This document shows positions 63,286 to 64,000 of a DNA stretch of 64,000 nt, in pieces. The translations under genes were made by a program, and so were the position numbers. The notes beneath the pieces are model-generated. The model worked only from the letters and a program-made list of their open reading frames with translations. It made no database searches and had not been told where the DNA came from. This DNA comes from CALBZH01 sp964538515 (GTDB lineage: Bacteria; Desulfobacterota; Syntrophobacteria; Syntrophobacterales; Syntrophobacteraceae), in contig CAZIEW010000020.1 in the NCBI GenBank assembly GCA_964538515.1, forward strand, positions 1-64,000. The letters are read 5' to 3'. How positions within the stretch are numbered: the first letter of the stretch is position 1; the number at the start of each line of letters is the position of its first letter.

Positions 63286-63369
63286 GGAGGCGTCATGGAC
63301 GGAGTTTGCCCGTGAGCTTCGTGCAGGCAAGCACCGTCTTCTGCAGAGACCCGAGGAAAGGAGAAACCG

Positions 63370-64000
63370 ATGGCAAGTGCGCCGGTTGACGTCCTTCACA
63401 GGCGGAAGAAAACGTTGCGATGGGTAGGCACAGGGTTATTAATTGTGGTCGTACTGGCGGCAATCGGGCCCTGTACCATAACTCACAGGTACGGACCCTA
63501 CCATGGAAGGGTGATTGAAGNNNNNNNNNNNNNNNNNNNNNNNNNNNNNNNNNNNNNNNNNNNNNNNNNNNNNNNNNNNNNNNNNNNNNNNNNNNNNNNN
63601 NNNNNNNNNNNNNNNNNNNNCGCGAGGATGGAGGAGCCCGTTGGCTGAACCACTTCCATGACCCGTTGGAGCCATGGGATCGCGCCGGGCTGGACATCCC
63701 TTTGTTCCCAACCGGCATCTCGTCGCTTGTTTGGGCACAGCTCTCCGACGACCCAGGCGGTTATTCCTACAACGCCTTTTCCTGGATCGCGGCAAGAAAC
63801 AATTACTACAAGGCACTGACAACCGGCTCCGAATCAGACTGGAAACTGACGTTCCAAGCCCTGGGGCAGGTGATGCACCTGGTGGCCGATGCCGCTGTAC
63901 CCGCACACGTAAGAAACGACACACACCCCCTCGGCGACCCGTATGAGAAGTGGGCAAAGGAACAGGCTGCCCTGGGGCTTCTCAGTTATCAACCACCTGT
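63370..64000 (+). CDS. Phospholipase C/P1-nuclease-like enzyme, interrupted by the gap and window end
   Basis: The start is clear: GAAAGGAG six bases before ATG 63370, then a membrane helix (WVGTGLLIVVVLAAIGPC). After the gap (63521-63620) the frame beginning at 63621 reads WLNHFHDPLEPWDRAGL, NAFSWIAARNNYYKAL and LGQVMHLVADAAVPAHVRND, with the His/Asp spacing of zinc-dependent phospholipase C/S1-P1 nuclease proteins. The two halves are in different frames across exactly 100 N, so the true gap length must differ; that they are one gene is inferred. The gene continues past the window. Confidence 0.65.
63521..63620. other. Assembly gap (100 N)
   Basis: A run of exactly 100 N, the usual placeholder for a gap of unknown length. 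It interrupts a single probable gene. Confidence 0.99.

Noticed and set aside
63295..63369. A second in-frame UGA: ATG 63295 with a strong Shine-Dalgarno, then TGA after six codons, in frame with the phospholipase-like gene
   Set aside because: The real gene has its own good Shine-Dalgarno and ATG at 63370, the extension is not protein-like, and no convincing SECIS hairpin follows; probably a short remnant ORF.

Overview
The window is one contiguous, GC-rich bacterial chromosome segment with a 100-base assembly gap near its right end. The organism is most likely a member of the Desulfobacterota (former Deltaproteobacteria), perhaps near Syntrophobacterales. This is inferred from gene content, not from a marker-gene tree: two flavoredoxin-like reductases, a secreted FmdE-like protein, a likely small selenoprotein, a B12/radical-SAM protein, hopanoid-linked HpnK, PEP-CTERM proteins, and the phoH-pgpH-ybeY and pdxJ-acpS-nnr-tsaE gene orders.

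Layout. 0-6 kb: an integron-type tyrosine recombinase, tRNA-His(GTG) and dnaE. 6-12 kb: an MFS exporter, a sugar-nucleotide epimerase, a DUF169 protein, a sigma-54-driven secreted Ala/Lys/Pro repeat protein, a MITE, a proteasome-like Ntn hydrolase and an L,D-transpeptidase lipoprotein. 12-24.9 kb: a 1570-residue degenerate-HD protein, pgpA, a VanZ-like protein, two tandem trypsin-like proteases, gpmI, a CDP-archaeol-synthase-like/phosphoesterase fusion and a radical SAM protein. 24.9-32.6 kb: a sigma-70 factor, a DRG-like GTPase, a short gene with an in-frame UGA and a SECIS-like hairpin, phoH-pgpH-ybeY and a GNAT protein. 32.6-40.3 kb: a probable metal-handling region with a His-rich protein behind an attenuator-like leader, an XRE-cupin regulator with a palindromic operator, flavoredoxin-like reductase, FmdE-like protein, a second MITE, a TonB-dependent receptor, a second reductase and an orphan FecE-like ATPase with its own terminator-containing leader. 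40.5-56.4 kb: mostly housekeeping genes (pdxJ, acpS, nnr, tsaE, M16C peptidase, gph, moaA, a RecD2-like helicase) mixed with small membrane and stress genes. 56.4-64 kb: an accessory end with a decayed IS1634-like element that has cut the 5' end of a PEP-CTERM gene, a 1183-residue secreted protein with tandem Ig-like repeats, and a phospholipase-C-like gene broken by the gap.

How the genes work together. Three modules read as coherent units. phoH, pgpH and ybeY combine RNA maturation and c-di-AMP turnover. pdxJ, acpS, nnr and tsaE combine cofactor synthesis, cofactor repair and tRNA modification. The 33-40 kb cluster looks like outer-membrane uptake plus reduction of a metal or metallophore, but the inner-membrane permease and binding protein are not in the window. 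The most notable single item is the short UGA-containing dual-CXXC gene at 27.6 kb. It has a promoter, a Shine-Dalgarno sequence, a bacterial SECIS-like hairpin and a downstream hairpin, as expected of a genuine small selenoprotein gene.
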